From contig CBDHCD010000003.1 in NCBI GenBank assembly GCA_965260995.1, forward strand, positions 1,798,001 to 1,862,000: 64,000 bases of DNA, in the 5' to 3' direction. The DNA comes from JBBROS01 sp965260995. Lineage in GTDB: Bacteria; Pseudomonadota; Alphaproteobacteria; Acetobacterales; Acetobacteraceae. A program made the position numbers and the translations under genes. Positions 9,693-16,967 of this stretch are shown in pieces (positions within the stretch are counted from its first letter, which is position 1; each line of letters starts with the position of its first letter). Under the pieces are notes generated by a model. It was given only the letters and a program-made list of their open reading frames with translations, was not told the DNA's origin and made no database searches.

Positions 9693-11087
9693 TCAGGGTG
9701 GTCGGCAAGCGACGAGCAGCAGGCGGCTGAGCACGTCGGCTGGGAGTTTCGGCGCGTCTCGGTCGGGCTGCGAGGGCGCGAAAGTCGGCGAGGTCCACAG
9801 TTCGCGGCGGACCAAGGCGAGGGCGTCGCTGAACGTGGGTGCGTGCTTCGAGTACCATCGGACGCATTCGGGCAGGAGGGGCTGCCCGGCATGGAGTTGC
9901 GTCGCCCACAGCGTCACGAGCGAGAACAGGCCGAGCAGTGCTGGCGTGGTGCGCAGAATGGCCAGGTCCGACCATTGCCGCTGCGTTTCCATGCCGAGGT
10001 GGCGACGTGCTTCCTCAAAGGTGGTTTCAACACGCCAGCGACGGACGAACCAGCGCAGGATGTCCGCCGGGTCGGCATCCAGGTCGGTGCACAGGAACGC
10101 CTGCGCTTCCTTCTCACCGCTCGGGTCGCGCACGAGCACCCAGCGGATTGGCACCCGCATGCCGGGGTGATGCCAAAGCGCTGTGCCGGAGGCGATGTGG
10201 AGACGCCGTTCGGTGCGGCCATACCAGCCATCGATGCTGACCTGGCACCAGCGCGTGGCCGGGTTCGCCAGTCGCTGCTTCAGGCTTGGTCGCCGGGCGC
10301 CTTTGACCGGTGGTCGCCCGAGCGTGCCGGGCTTGCGCGACGGCGCTGGCTTGTAAAGGCCTGCGTCCAGCCGCAGCCTGGAAACCAAGCATAGGTGCCG
10401 GCCCGCCTCGCGCAGCAGTTCGATGGCCGAGAAGCCGCTGTCGGCGACGGCGACCACGCGCCGTCCCGGCAGCCAGCGTGCGGTCTGGAGCAGCCCCTGG
10501 CGCGCCCGGTCGGTGAGCTTCTTGTGTCGTCGTCCCTGCTCGGCGGCGTGGCGTTCGGAGGGCGCGAGCACGGTCAAGAACGGCAGCGCCCAAACACAGC
10601 CCGCCCAAGGCACGGGGGCGAGCAGCATGACGCACAGCCAACGCAAGCCGCTGGCCTTGACGAAGTGGCCGTGGCTGGAGCGTACGGGATCACGGTAGAT
10701 GCCGCGCGCCTTGATCTTTGCGCCCCAGCGCCGCTCAATGGTGTCGTCAAGGCCGACCACGACCGGACCTTCTGGCACCAGGGCAGCAACGAGCAGCAGC
10801 AATAGCCGGCGCGCGACGGCGCGTGACGACCAGTGCCCCGTGCTGAGGACGCGATGGTAGACCGCAAAACCCGGTGCCTGGTCGAGACCCATGACGCGCA
10901 GCGCCGCCGTGACCGTGCGCCGCCCAGGCGTGAGCAGGCTGCCAGCCACCAGCACCAATACGTGGCGCCAGACCGCGGCGGTGAAGGAAGGGGCAAACGG
11001 CCGCATCCACGTGGCCAGCACCTCAGGCACGCTCGCCGGCACGACATTGACCTCCGCCTGCGGCTGCTCCGGGGTGGGGCAACCCAA
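9693..11087 (-). CDS. DDE transposase (IS701/IS4-like)
   Basis: Full-length transposase of up to 464 residues. The likely DDE triad lies in VVVGLDDTIERRWG (first Asp), VVAVADSGFSAIELL (second Asp) and RRWRVETTFEEARRHLG (Glu). The WRVETTFEEARRHLG segment is the typical Y/W-x2-E-x-F-x2-K/R region of this superfamily. No internal stop or frameshift is seen, so the enzyme may be active. The frame begins at a TTG (11087); GTG 11042, giving VPASVPEVLATW, is an equally good start. It is transcribed towards the fliO side. Confidence 0.85.
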   Translation of the reverse strand: MGCPTPEQPQAEVNVVPASVPEVLATWMRPFAPSFTAAVWRHVLVLVAGSLLTPGRRTVTAALRVMGLDQAPGFAVYHRVLSTGHWSSRAVARRLLLLLVAALVPEGPVVVGLDDTIERRWGAKIKARGIYRDPVRSSHGHFVKASGLRWLCVMLLAPVPWAGCVWALPFLTVLAPSERHAAEQGRRHKKLTDRARQGLLQTARWLPGRRVVAVADSGFSAIELLREAGRHLCLVSRLRLDAGLYKPAPSRKPGTLGRPPVKGARRPSLKQRLANPATRWCQVSIDGWYGRTERRLHIASGTALWHHPGMRVPIRWVLVRDPSGEKEAQAFLCTDLDADPADILRWFVRRWRVETTFEEARRHLGMETQRQWSDLAILRTTPALLGLFSLVTLWATQLHAGQPLLPECVRWYSKHAPTFSDALALVRRELWTSPTFAPSQPDRDAPKLPADVLSRLLLVACRPP

Positions 11088-11098
11088 CGGCTGGGGAG

Positions 11099-11389
11099 AT
11101 GGTCACGATGGCCGGTGCTGATGCGATGCGCGAGCGGATCGCCGCCCACCCCTGGCCGCGCGGCGGTGTCGAAGTGGTGCGGGCGAACCGGGGTTACACG
11201 CTCTACAGCCGACGCACCGGCGGTCAGATTGCGCGCCTGCGGCCTACGGGCAAAAACAACGGCGTGCAGGTCCTGTGGTGGCAACGCGGGGCCTGGGGCG
11301 CGCCTGGCCCACTTGGGCCTGTCATTATGTCCCTTGATGACGCGCTCGACTTCATCGCCACCGAGGGCTTCTTCTGGATCAACGCTTGA
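11099..11389 (+). CDS. insertion-sequence passenger protein, unknown function
   Basis: Up to 96 residues, divergent from the transposase with only 11 nt between the open frames. Likely starts are ATG 11099, ATG 11108 (GGGGAG upstream) or ATG 11126. The compact sequence contains ANRGYTLYSRRTGGQIARLRPTGKN, then LWWQRGAW and SLDDALDFIATEGFFWINA, suggesting a small alpha-beta fold. It has no transposase motif. Because it lies inside the inverted repeats it travels with the element. I cannot assign a function; a regulator or accessory factor is conceivable but only a guess. Confidence 0.65.
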   Translation: MVTMAGADAMRERIAAHPWPRGGVEVVRANRGYTLYSRRTGGQIARLRPTGKNNGVQVLWWQRGAWGAPGPLGPVIMSLDDALDFIATEGFFWINA

Positions 11390-11408
11390 CGCTCACAGCG
11401 TCACCAAC

Positions 11409-11423
11409 CGTGCAAAGTCCAGC
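11409..11423 (-). repeat. right terminal inverted repeat of the insertion sequence
   Basis: Reads CGTGCAAAGTCCAGC on the plus strand, the imperfect inverse of 9678-9692. TTA follows at 11424-11426. Confidence 0.55.
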
Positions 11424-11502
11424 TTAGTCATCGTCCCGAGCGCAGCGTTTTATTAACCAATCCCCGGCATCCTGGCCCCGTCATCAAAACGAGGGGCATG
11501 AG

Positions 11503-11880
11503 ATGGATCCGACCGACCTCGGAATATTCCATTTAGCGGAACAGAGGCTGGCGTGGGTGGACCGTCGCCAGAAACTGCTGGCGCAGAACGTCGCCAACGC
11601 CAACACGCCCGGATACAAAGCGCGCGACATGGCCCCGTTCGAGGCGGCGCTGGCCGCACCGGGCTTGGCGCAGACGTCGCCGCAGCACATGGTCGGCACG
11701 GGCCGGGCAGCCGGGGAAGCGCGGCCCAGCCCGCAAGAGCGCTCACCCAACGGAAACGCCATCTCGGTGGAGCAGCAGCTCGGCTACGTGGCGGACACGG
11801 CCGGGATCCAGGAGCTGGCATTGAACCTGCACCGTTCCTACCAGGCCATGATGCGAACCGCGTTCGGGCGGGCGGGCTGA
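11503..11880 (+). CDS. flgB: flagellar proximal rod protein FlgB
   Basis: Rod protein of the flagellar basal body, 125 residues. It has the N-terminal rod-family helix with QNVANANTPGYKARD, and the C-terminal coiled-coil helix LALNLHRSYQAMMRTAFG. These two ends pair in the rod. It leads the rightward flagellar operon and is followed after 3 nt by flgC. The GAGGGGCATGAG stretch before the ATG supplies the ribosome site. The insertion sequence ends only about 80 nt upstream, so its promoter may have been displaced or supplied by the element. Confidence 0.96.
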   Translation: MDPTDLGIFHLAEQRLAWVDRRQKLLAQNVANANTPGYKARDMAPFEAALAAPGLAQTSPQHMVGTGRAAGEARPSPQERSPNGNAISVEQQLGYVADTAGIQELALNLHRSYQAMMRTAFGRAG

Positions 11881-11883
11881 GCG

Positions 11884-12291
11884 ATGGACATCACCAAAGC
11901 GCTCGCGATCTCGGCGCGCGGCATGGACGCGCAGACGGCCCGGCTGCGCATCATCGCGGAGAACCTCGCCAACCAGGAGACGACCGGGTCCACGCCCGGC
12001 GCCGAGGCCTACCGGCGCAAGGTCATCACGTTCGAGAACCGCTTGGATCAAGCGGCGGGCGTCGACACCGTGCACGTCAAGCGGGTCGCGCCGGATGAGA
12101 GCGAGCAACCGAAAAAGTTCGATCCGTCGCACCCGGCCGCCGACGCGCAAGGCTACGTGCGGATGCCGAACGTCAACAGCTTCATCGAGGTGATGGACAT
12201 GCGAGAAGCGCAGCGGAGCTACAGCGCCAACCTGAACGTGCTCGAGGTGACGCGAAGCATGCTCACCCGCACGATCGAGTTGCTGAAGTGA
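11884..12291 (+). CDS. flgC: flagellar proximal rod protein FlgC
   Basis: Second rod protein, 135 residues. Conserved features are the N-terminal ENLANQETTGSTPGAEAYRRKV segment (rod signature), MPNVNSFIEVMDMREAQRSYSANLNVLEVTRSM in the C-terminal helix, and the usual size. The gene is 3 nt after flgB, and its stop overlaps the fliE GTG by 4 nt, so the genes are co-translated. Confidence 0.96.
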   Translation: MDITKALAISARGMDAQTARLRIIAENLANQETTGSTPGAEAYRRKVITFENRLDQAAGVDTVHVKRVAPDESEQPKKFDPSHPAADAQGYVRMPNVNSFIEVMDMREAQRSYSANLNVLEVTRSMLTRTIELLK

Positions 12292-12590
12292 GCACCATCC
12301 CGACGCTGACCGTCTCGCCCGCGGGTGCGGCGCAGGCCTACGCCAAGGTGGCCGGCGGCACCACGGAAGGCGAGCAGGGCTTCGGGGCGGCCCTAGGCCG
12401 GGCGCTCGAGGGCGTCGTGAACGCCGGGCACGACGCGGATGCGCAATCGATGCGCGCCATCGCGGGTGGCGGCAACCTGACTGAGGTCGCGACCGCGGTG
12501 TCGCGGGCGCAGTTGGCGCTGCAGGGCGCCGTGGCGATCCGGGACAAGGTGATCCAGGCATATCAGGACATCATGCGCATGCCGATCTGA
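12288..12590 (+). CDS. fliE: flagellar hook-basal body complex protein FliE
   Basis: FliE joins the MS ring to the rod. The 100-residue product has the family C-terminal half: LTEVATAVSRAQLALQGAV then IRDKVIQAYQDIMRMPI. The GTG start overlaps the flgC stop (GTGA). It keeps the order flgB-flgC-fliE that is widespread in bacteria. Confidence 0.95.
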   Translation: MSTIPTLTVSPAGAAQAYAKVAGGTTEGEQGFGAALGRALEGVVNAGHDADAQSMRAIAGGGNLTEVATAVSRAQLALQGAVAIRDKVIQAYQDIMRMPI

Positions 12591-12599
12591 TGCCGGGCC

Positions 12600-12637
12600 G
12601 CCGTCGCGGACCTTGGCCGGAGCGGATCGGCGACGGC
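12600..12637 (+). terminator. inverted repeat between fliE and fliQ, possible attenuator or RNA-stability hairpin
   Basis: GCCGTCGC (12600-12607) and GCGACGGC (12630-12637) form a perfect 8 bp stem with a 22 nt loop. There is no T run, so it is not a classical terminator. It lies in the only real gap (121 nt) of the otherwise tight operon. Confidence 0.35.
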
Positions 12638-12711
12638 TCCAGCTTTCGGCGAGGATCATACCGGCGGCATTGGCGCGTGCAGCGATCCCGTGCGCATCAG
12701 GGCAGGTCAGC

Positions 12712-12984
12712 ATGAGTGAGACGACCGCGGCGGCGGCGCTGTTCGACACCCTTTGGCTGGTCTTGAAGCTGGGCGGGCCGATGCTGGTCGCGGCGTTGGC
12801 GGTGGGGTTGATCGTCTCCTTGGTGCAGGCGATCACGCAGATCAACGAGCCGACGCTCGTGTTCCTGCCGAAAGTGCTCGTGCTCGGGGGCGTGCTCGCG
12901 TTGCTCGGGCCTTTCATGACCGGGCAGCTGGTCGGGTTCACCCAGGTGCTGATGGATCGGGTCGTGGCCGTGGGGGGGCAATGA
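12712..12984 (+). CDS. fliQ: flagellar export-gate protein FliQ
   Basis: Small gate subunit, 90 residues with two membrane helices: GGPMLVAALAVGLIVSLVQA and LGGVLALLGPFMTGQLV. The linking motif QAITQINEPTLVFLPK is the FliQ signature. The ATG at 12712 is chosen because it gives the family N-terminus; the frame is open further upstream without similarity. Confidence 0.95.
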   Translation: MSETTAAAALFDTLWLVLKLGGPMLVAALAVGLIVSLVQAITQINEPTLVFLPKVLVLGGVLALLGPFMTGQLVGFTQVLMDRVVAVGGQ

Positions 12985-13027
12985 ACACTCCTGGAGCCGC
13001 GCCTGGGATTGTTCCTGAGGCGGCGCG

Positions 13028-13798
13028 GTGACCGACGCCGAGCTGCTCGATGGCTTACCGGGGCTGTCCTTCGCGTTCGCGTTGGTGGTGAGCCGGACGG
13101 GGGCCGCCGTCATGCTGTTGCCGGGGCTGGGCGAATCGGAGCCGCCGGCCACCGTGCGCGCCGGGTTGACCTTGGCGATCAGCTTGCTGTTGCTTCCGAG
13201 CATCGCGCCGCTGGTGCCGGAAGCGGCGGCGGGTTGGGGCAGCGTCGGCATGATCGCGGCCGAGCTGCTGGCGGGCGCGACCCTGGGCTGGCTGGCGCGG
13301 CTGCCCGTGCTGGCGCTGTCGATGGCCGGCGCCGTGATCTCGTATATGGCCGGCCTGAGCAGCGTCGTGCAGCCGGACCCATCCCTGGGAGGCCAGTCGG
13401 CGGCGCTGTCGCGGCTGTTCGGCATCATGGCGCCGATGCTGATCCTCTCGAGTGGGCTTTACGCGTTGCCGTTGTCGGCGCTGGCCAGCAGCTATCAGGT
13501 GATCCCGCCCGGCGCACTCATGCCGGTGGAGCCGACGGCCGAGATGGTGCAGCAGGCGGTCTCGGCTGCGTTCGGCTTGTCGATCCGGCTCGCGGCGCCG
13601 TTCATCCTGGCGGGAATGCTGTTCCAGGCCGGGCTCGGGCTGCTGGCGCGGCTGGTGCCGCAACTCCAGGTGTATTCCGCGGCCGCGCCGGGCCAGATCC
13701 TCGGCGGGCTGTTGTTGCTCGGGTTGCTGGCCGCGCCGTTGCTGACCGCCTGGTTCGAAACCGTGTCGTCCGCCTGGACGTCGCTGCCGGGGCTGTAG
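13028..13798 (+). CDS. fliR: flagellar export-gate protein FliR
   Basis: Integral membrane gate subunit of 256 residues. Typical FliR traits are the N-terminal ALVVSRTGAAVMLLPGLGE, the GWLARLPVLALSMAGAVISYMAGLS segment, and the late hydrophobic LGGLLLLGLLAAPLLTAWF. It begins with GTG and stops 3 nt before flhB. It associates with FliP and FliQ to form the secretion pore. Confidence 0.95.
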   Translation: MTDAELLDGLPGLSFAFALVVSRTGAAVMLLPGLGESEPPATVRAGLTLAISLLLLPSIAPLVPEAAAGWGSVGMIAAELLAGATLGWLARLPVLALSMAGAVISYMAGLSSVVQPDPSLGGQSAALSRLFGIMAPMLILSSGLYALPLSALASSYQVIPPGALMPVEPTAEMVQQAVSAAFGLSIRLAAPFILAGMLFQAGLGLLARLVPQLQVYSAAAPGQILGGLLLLGLLAAPLLTAWFETVSSAWTSLPGL

Positions 13799-13801
13799 GT
13801 C

Positions 13802-14860
13802 ATGGCGGAGAGCGAAGATCGGACGCAGGCCCCCAGTGAACGGCGGCTGGCGAAAGCGCGGGAAGAGGGGCAGGCGCCGCTCTCGCGCGAGCTGGTGGTC
13901 GCCTCCGGGCTCGCGGCGGCGACGCTGACGCTGATGCTGGCCGGGCCGGCGATCACTCGGGCTCTCGCTATGGCGTTGCGCGACATGCTGGCGACGCCCT
14001 ACGCCTCCCCGGGTGACGCGCTTCGGCGCGCCGGCCTGGCGTGGTTCGGCGCCGCCGGGCCGTTGATGGCGGCGGTGGGGCTGGCGGGCGTGTCGGGCGT
14101 GCTGCTGCAGACGGGGTTCCTGGTGCATGGCGGGGCGGCGAAGCCTGACTTGGCCCGGCTGGACCCGCGCCGAGGATTGAAGCGCGTGTTCGGCGTCAAC
14201 AACGCGGCCGAGGCGGTCAAGGCGTTGCTGAAGCTCTGCATCCTGGGCTGGACCATCTACGCGGCGATGGGGACGGTGTGGCCGTTGCTGCCAAGAACGG
14301 CGTCGTGGCCGCCGATGATGGTGGTGGAGCGGTTCGGACGCGACCTGTCGCATCTCATGCTGCTGGTGTTGGGCTGCCAGGTGGGCTTGACGGTGCTGGA
14401 CGTCGCTTGGACGCGATGGCGCTTCACCCAGAAGCTGCGCATGAGCCGTGAGGACCTGAAGCAGGAGCACCGCGACTCCGAAGGCGACCCGCACGTCAAA
14501 GGTCGCCTGCGCCAATTGCGCCAAGCGCGGTCGCGCCGGCGGATGCTGGCGGCGGTGGCGAAGGCGACCGTGGTCGTCACCAACCCGACGCACTATGCGA
14601 TCGCCCTGGCCTACGAGCGCGGTACCAACGCCGCGCCGCGCGTGGTCGCCAAAGGCGTGGACGAGGTCGCGGCGCGCATCAGGGCGGCAGCGCAGAAAGC
14701 TGGGGTGCCGCTGGTCGCGAACCCACCGCTGGCGCGAGCCCTCTACGCGACGAAGCTCGATTCGGAGGTGCCGGCCGAGCATTTCCGGGCCGTGGCCGAG
14801 ATCATCGCCTATGTCTGGCGGCTGCGCGGGCGCTTGGCCGGTGGTTCGCCGGGCCGATGA
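13802..14860 (+). CDS. flhB: flagellar export switch protein FlhB
   Basis: FlhB sets the switch of export substrates from rod/hook to filament. The 352-residue product starts with the classical SEDRTQAPSERRLAKAREEGQ, has four membrane segments, and carries the self-cleavage motif NPTH in VTNPTHYAIALAYE. The cytoplasmic domain continues with APRVVAKGVDEVAARIR and NPPLARALYA. It ends the operon; recA control elements follow immediately. Confidence 0.97.
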   Translation: MAESEDRTQAPSERRLAKAREEGQAPLSRELVVASGLAAATLTLMLAGPAITRALAMALRDMLATPYASPGDALRRAGLAWFGAAGPLMAAVGLAGVSGVLLQTGFLVHGGAAKPDLARLDPRRGLKRVFGVNNAAEAVKALLKLCILGWTIYAAMGTVWPLLPRTASWPPMMVVERFGRDLSHLMLLVLGCQVGLTVLDVAWTRWRFTQKLRMSREDLKQEHRDSEGDPHVKGRLRQLRQARSRRRMLAAVAKATVVVTNPTHYAIALAYERGTNAAPRVVAKGVDEVAARIRAAAQKAGVPLVANPPLARALYATKLDSEVPAEHFRAVAEIIAYVWRLRGRLAGGSPGR

Positions 14861-14867
14861 CGCTTGC

Positions 14868-14882
14868 GTTCACGTCTTGTTC
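14868..14882 (+). promoter_or_regulatory. LexA (SOS) box upstream of recA
   Basis: GTTC-ACGTCTT-GTTC exactly fits GTTC-N7-GTTC, the direct-repeat LexA site of alphaproteobacteria. It lies 172 nt before the recA ATG and just 8 nt after the flhB stop. The remaining leader (14883-15054) shows no other gene. Confidence 0.85.
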
Positions 14883-15054
14883 TCGTGTAGATCGATCGCA
14901 AATAGGAAGTCGCCGCCACGAACGCAGGTTGCTGGTGAGCGGGCGTCGGCCGCGACGTCAAGTTTAAGATGACATGAGTGTGGTCAGCAGCACATCCTAT
15001 CGTTACGATCCCTCCCTTCGCTGACGAGACCGCGCCGAGACGCAAGGATAGAAC

Positions 15055-16095
15055 ATGGACAAGAGCAAGGCCCTGGATGCCGCGTTGACGCAGATCGAAC
15101 GGGCGTTCGGCAAGGGGTCGATCATGCGAATGGGCGCCAAGGCGGGCGACCAGGCGATCGAGACGATCCCGTCCGGCTCACTGGGGCTTGACCTGGCGCT
15201 AGGCATCGGCGGATTGCCGCGGGGCCGGATCGTCGAGATTTACGGTCCCGAGAGTTCGGGCAAGACGACCTTGGCGCTGCACGCCATCGCCGAGGCGCAG
15301 CGCCGGGGCGGGACGTGCGCGTTCATCGATGCGGAGCACGCGCTCGACCCAATATACGCGCGCAAGCTGGGGGTGGACGTTGATAACCTGCTGCTCAGCC
15401 AGCCGGACGGGGGCGAGCAGGCCCTGGAGATCTGCGACACGCTGGTGCGGTCGGGCGCGGTGGACGTGTTGGTGCTGGACAGCGTCGCGGCGCTGGTGCC
15501 GCGGGCCGAACTGGAAGGCGAGATGGGCGACAGCCACGTGGGCCTGCACGCGCGGCTGATGAGCCAGGCGTTGCGCAAGCTCACGGGCAGTGTGTCGAAA
15601 TCGCGGACGATGCTGATCTTCCTCAACCAGATCCGGCTGAAGATCGGCGTGATGTTCGGCAATCCGGAAACGACGACCGGGGGCAACGCACTCAAGTTCT
15701 ACGCGTCGATCCGCATGGAGATCCGGCGGATTGGGGCGATCAAGGAACGAGACGATGTGGTGGGCAATCAGACGCGGGTGAAGGTGGTCAAGAACAAGCT
15801 GGCGCCGCCATTCCGGCAGGTCGAGTTCGACATCATGTACGGCGAAGGCATCAGCAAGGTGGGCGAACTGGTCGATCTCGGGGTGAAAGCCAACATCGTC
15901 GAGAAGTCAGGGGCGTGGTTCAGCTACGACAGCACGCGGATTGGCCAAGGCCGGGAAAACGCCAAGCAGTTCCTGCGTGATCATGGCGAGATGGCGGAGG
16001 CGATCGAGCGCCGGGTCCGGGAACAATCGGGCGTGGTGGCGAACACGATGCTGGCGCCGCCGTCGGAACAGGAAGACGCAGACGCGGCGGATTAG
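15055..16095 (+). CDS. recA: recombinase RecA
   Basis: DNA strand-exchange and SOS coprotease, 346 residues. Visible are the Walker A motif GPESSGKTTLALHA, Walker B region VLVLDSVAALVPRAELEGEMGDSHVG, the DNA-binding loop with NQIRLKIGVMFGNPETTTGGNALKFY, and an acidic C-terminal tail. It is preceded by a LexA box. The next gene starts 2 nt after its stop. Confidence 0.99.
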   Translation: MDKSKALDAALTQIERAFGKGSIMRMGAKAGDQAIETIPSGSLGLDLALGIGGLPRGRIVEIYGPESSGKTTLALHAIAEAQRRGGTCAFIDAEHALDPIYARKLGVDVDNLLLSQPDGGEQALEICDTLVRSGAVDVLVLDSVAALVPRAELEGEMGDSHVGLHARLMSQALRKLTGSVSKSRTMLIFLNQIRLKIGVMFGNPETTTGGNALKFYASIRMEIRRIGAIKERDDVVGNQTRVKVVKNKLAPPFRQVEFDIMYGEGISKVGELVDLGVKANIVEKSGAWFSYDSTRIGQGRENAKQFLRDHGEMAEAIERRVREQSGVVANTMLAPPSEQEDADAAD

Positions 16096-16097
16096 GG

Positions 16098-16562
16098 TTG
16101 GACCAGGGTTCGGCCCCGGCCCTGGTTCCGGCCTCGGCCGTCACCGGGGCGCTGCCCTTGTCGGCGATGGACGAGGCGTTGGTCGCGGCCGCCCGCGCGG
16201 TGCTCCTGCGGCATTACCGGCCATTCTGGCACACGGTGTCGGCGGCGATCCGCAGCCGGGACGGTCGAATCTGGACGGGGCTGCACCTCGGGGCGACCGT
16301 CGGGCGGCTGTCGATCTGCGCCGAGGCGATCGCGTTGGGTCGGGCGGTGATGGACGGTGACGGCACGGTCGAGTGCGCGGTCGCGTTGCGGCACCCGAAG
16401 CCGGAGGAGCACGGGCAGGAGATCGCCATCGTCCCGCCCTGCGGCGCGTGTCGCGAGAACCTGATGGACTATGATCCGGAGGCTTACGTTATCGTCCGGA
16501 CGGGCGGCGGGACGTGCAAGGTGCCCGTTCGCTCGATGCTGCCCCTGCCCTACCAGCGCTGA
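16098..16562 (+). CDS. cytidine deaminase-like zinc protein
   Basis: Up to 154 residues from TTG 16098; ATG 16167 would give 131 residues, closer to the cytidine/blasticidin-S deaminase size, and may be the true start. Zinc motifs are complete: LSICAEAIAL (C-A-E with catalytic Glu) and VPPCGACRENLMDY (P-C-x2-C). The short form without the ASS-substrate loops of housekeeping Cdd resembles the blasticidin-S-deaminase branch; the substrate is unknown. It follows recA by 2 nt and could be co-transcribed with it, but no SOS link is known to me. Confidence 0.8.
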   Translation: MDQGSAPALVPASAVTGALPLSAMDEALVAAARAVLLRHYRPFWHTVSAAIRSRDGRIWTGLHLGATVGRLSICAEAIALGRAVMDGDGTVECAVALRHPKPEEHGQEIAIVPPCGACRENLMDYDPEAYVIVRTGGGTCKVPVRSMLPLPYQR

Positions 16563-16649
16563 CGGTCGGGCCCGCGACGCGGCGCGAGCCTTCGCACTTT
16601 TTCGGTGCGGCCGGGCGGAACAAAGGGGGGTCAGCTGCGTTCCTCGTGC

Positions 16650-16883
16650 ATGAGCAACAATCCCAAGACACCAACGGACGAGCAGGCGACGCCGTCGAAC
16701 GTTGAGAAAGACCCGCACGACTGGACCACCGGTGGCGAGAGCATGACGGGGGCGCAGGCGAGCTACCTGAAAACGCTTTGCGAAGAAGCCGGGGAGGCGT
16801 TCGACGAGACGCTGAGCAAGGCCGACGCCTCGCTCAAGATCGACGAGTTGCAGGGGAAAACGGGTCGCGGCCGGGATCACTGA
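16650..16883 (+). CDS. DUF3072 family small protein
   Basis: 77 residues, hydrophilic. The conserved C-terminal half is MTGAQASYLKTLCEEAG followed by TLSKADASLKIDELQGKTGR, which matches the DUF3072 family of short helical proteins. That region resembles a SAP-like or helix-loop-helix fold, but no function is established. The ATG at 16650 gives the normal family length. It stands alone between the deaminase and alaS. Confidence 0.75.
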   Translation: MSNNPKTPTDEQATPSNVEKDPHDWTTGGESMTGAQASYLKTLCEEAGEAFDETLSKADASLKIDELQGKTGRGRDH

Positions 16884-16967
16884 CCCGGTCGTCCGCGGTA
16901 TGGATGACACCGCACCATCCTGGGTCTAAATAGCGCCGGGTCCATTCACAGGAAAATCTGGCGCGTT

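Larger units (their letters stand above)
9678..11423. mobile_element. insertion sequence, about 1.75 kb, with transposase and one passenger gene
   Basis: Ends are set by imperfect 15 bp inverted repeats at 9678-9692 and 11409-11423 that match at 12 of 15 positions, including nine in a row (CTTTGCACG). A 3-4 bp direct repeat (TTA or CTTA) flanks them. The transposase stop codon abuts the left repeat and the passenger gene ends 20 nt from the right repeat, so the two genes fill the element. It sits between two divergent flagellar operons, in what would be a short shared promoter region. The element family is not certain; the protein suggests an IS701/IS4-like group. Confidence 0.7.

Noticed and set aside
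12600..12637. Inverted repeat between fliE and fliQ as a full terminator
   Set aside because: No T run and it is inside a conserved operon; kept only as a weak hairpin feature.
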